From Lysobacterales bacterium (GTDB lineage Bacteria; Pseudomonadota; Gammaproteobacteria; Xanthomonadales; SZUA-36): DNA of 6,270 nt. Where the stretch lies: NCBI GenBank assembly GCA_030637665.1, contig DAOWGA010000136.1, forward strand, positions 1 through 6,270, written 5' to 3'. Made by a program: the position numbers and the translations under genes. This document shows, piece after piece, positions 5,817-6,270 of the stretch (the stretch's first letter is position 1; each line of letters opens with the position of its first letter). The notes under the pieces are model-generated. The model saw nothing but the letters and a program-made list of their open reading frames with translations. It ran no database searches and had not been told where the DNA came from.

Positions 5817-6270
5817 CGCAGTGGATTCAAGCGCGCGAAGTTGCCGGCCTGTTGAGGCCGGGAATGACTGTGTTCATTGCCGGCGGAACGGCCGAACCAA
5901 GGGAAATACTCAATGCTCTGTCTGAACAGGGCGAGTGCTGTGCGGGTGTTCGTTTTGTAGCTGTTTCTCTGCCGGGCATCAATCAGGTGGACTTCACGAC
6001 TTTGAACGGCCAGGCGCAATCCACGGCCTTTTTCACGACGCCGGAAAATCGTGAATCCATAGCCACGGGACGCACTGATTTCATTCCCATGCAATACAGT
6101 GCGATTTTCGATTACCTGGAGCGCGACCTGCCGCTAGATATCGCGCTGGTACAACTTCCCAAGCCGGGCAGCAGTTCGGTCAGTCAAGGTATCAGCGTTG
6201 ATTTCCTGCCTGCCGTTCTGGGTAAGGCGGGCCTGGTCATTGGCGAGATCAACAGGCATCAGCCAGTACC
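5813..6270 (+). CDS. acetyl-CoA hydrolase/CoA-transferase family protein (3' end beyond window)
   Basis: The ATG at 5813 overlaps the amidase stop as ATGA, and the frame stays open for 152 codons to the window edge. The visible part matches the N-terminal domain of the acetyl-CoA hydrolase / 4-hydroxybutyrate CoA-transferase (Cat1-like) family: LRPGMTVFIAGGTAEP (residues 14-29) with the Gly-rich turn, FFTTPENRESIATGRTDFIP (73-92), DIALVQLPKPG (109-119) and VIGEINRHQPV (142-152). Full members run to about 430 residues or more, so the C-terminal half with the catalytic Glu is outside the window. The family moves CoA between acids or hydrolyses acyl-CoA. In this operon the likely donor is betainyl-CoA made by the BKACE, with acetate or acetoacetate as acceptor. 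Which reaction it performs cannot be decided from this half. Confidence 0.85.
   Translation, partial: MTQWIQAREVAGLLRPGMTVFIAGGTAEPREILNALSEQGECCAGVRFVAVSLPGINQVDFTTLNGQAQSTAFFTTPENRESIATGRTDFIPMQYSAIFDYLERDLPLDIALVQLPKPGSSSVSQGISVDFLPAVLGKAGLVIGEINRHQPV

Noticed and set aside
1..6270. Mobile element, CRISPR, tRNA or riboswitch
   Set aside because: I saw no transposase, terminal repeats, spaced direct repeats, cloverleaf or long structured leader. Noncoding stretches are short (174 and 151 nt).

Overview
The window looks like a chromosomal segment of a proteobacterium, most likely a gammaproteobacterium. The evidence is a heptosyltransferase-type (LPS-building) GT9 enzyme, a CdhC-like enzyme close in remembered sequence to the Pseudomonas carnitine pathway, moderate GC content and compact gene packing with Shine-Dalgarno sites. 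Genus cannot be told from the sequence alone. No RNA gene, insertion sequence, CRISPR array or phage gene is visible.

Layout. Bases 1-47 may carry the first 15 codons of a minus-strand gene leaving the left edge (tentatively NnrU-like). Bases 48-221 are a noncoding, apparently divergent control region with an 8-bp inverted repeat. Bases 222-1801 hold a two-gene + strand unit: a small secreted DUF4833 protein, best started at a TTG, and a family 9 glycosyltransferase. Both point to the cell envelope. Bases 1802-1952 are an AT-rich spacer that probably contains the promoter of the next unit.

Bases 1953-6270 are a tight four-gene + strand operon that continues beyond the right edge. It contains a beta-keto acid cleavage enzyme (BKACE/DUF849) very similar to 3-dehydrocarnitine cleavage enzyme CdhC, a BCCT quaternary-amine transporter with CaiT-like features, an amidase-signature hydrolase of the NylA type, and the N-terminal third or so of an acetyl-CoA hydrolase/CoA-transferase family protein. 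The genes are separated by 8 nt, overlapped by 8 nt and overlapped by 4 nt.

How the operon could work: the transporter brings in carnitine or a related trimethylammonium compound. The BKACE cleaves 3-dehydrocarnitine with acetyl-CoA to betainyl-CoA and acetoacetate. The CoA-transferase could then take CoA off betainyl-CoA while keeping the thioester energy, where Pseudomonas uses the CdhB thioesterase. The amidase is the unexpected member. It may release carnitine, or another quaternary ammonium acid, from an amide precursor. Carnitine dehydrogenase and a thioesterase are not in the window. The substrate assignment is inference; the gene families are well supported.
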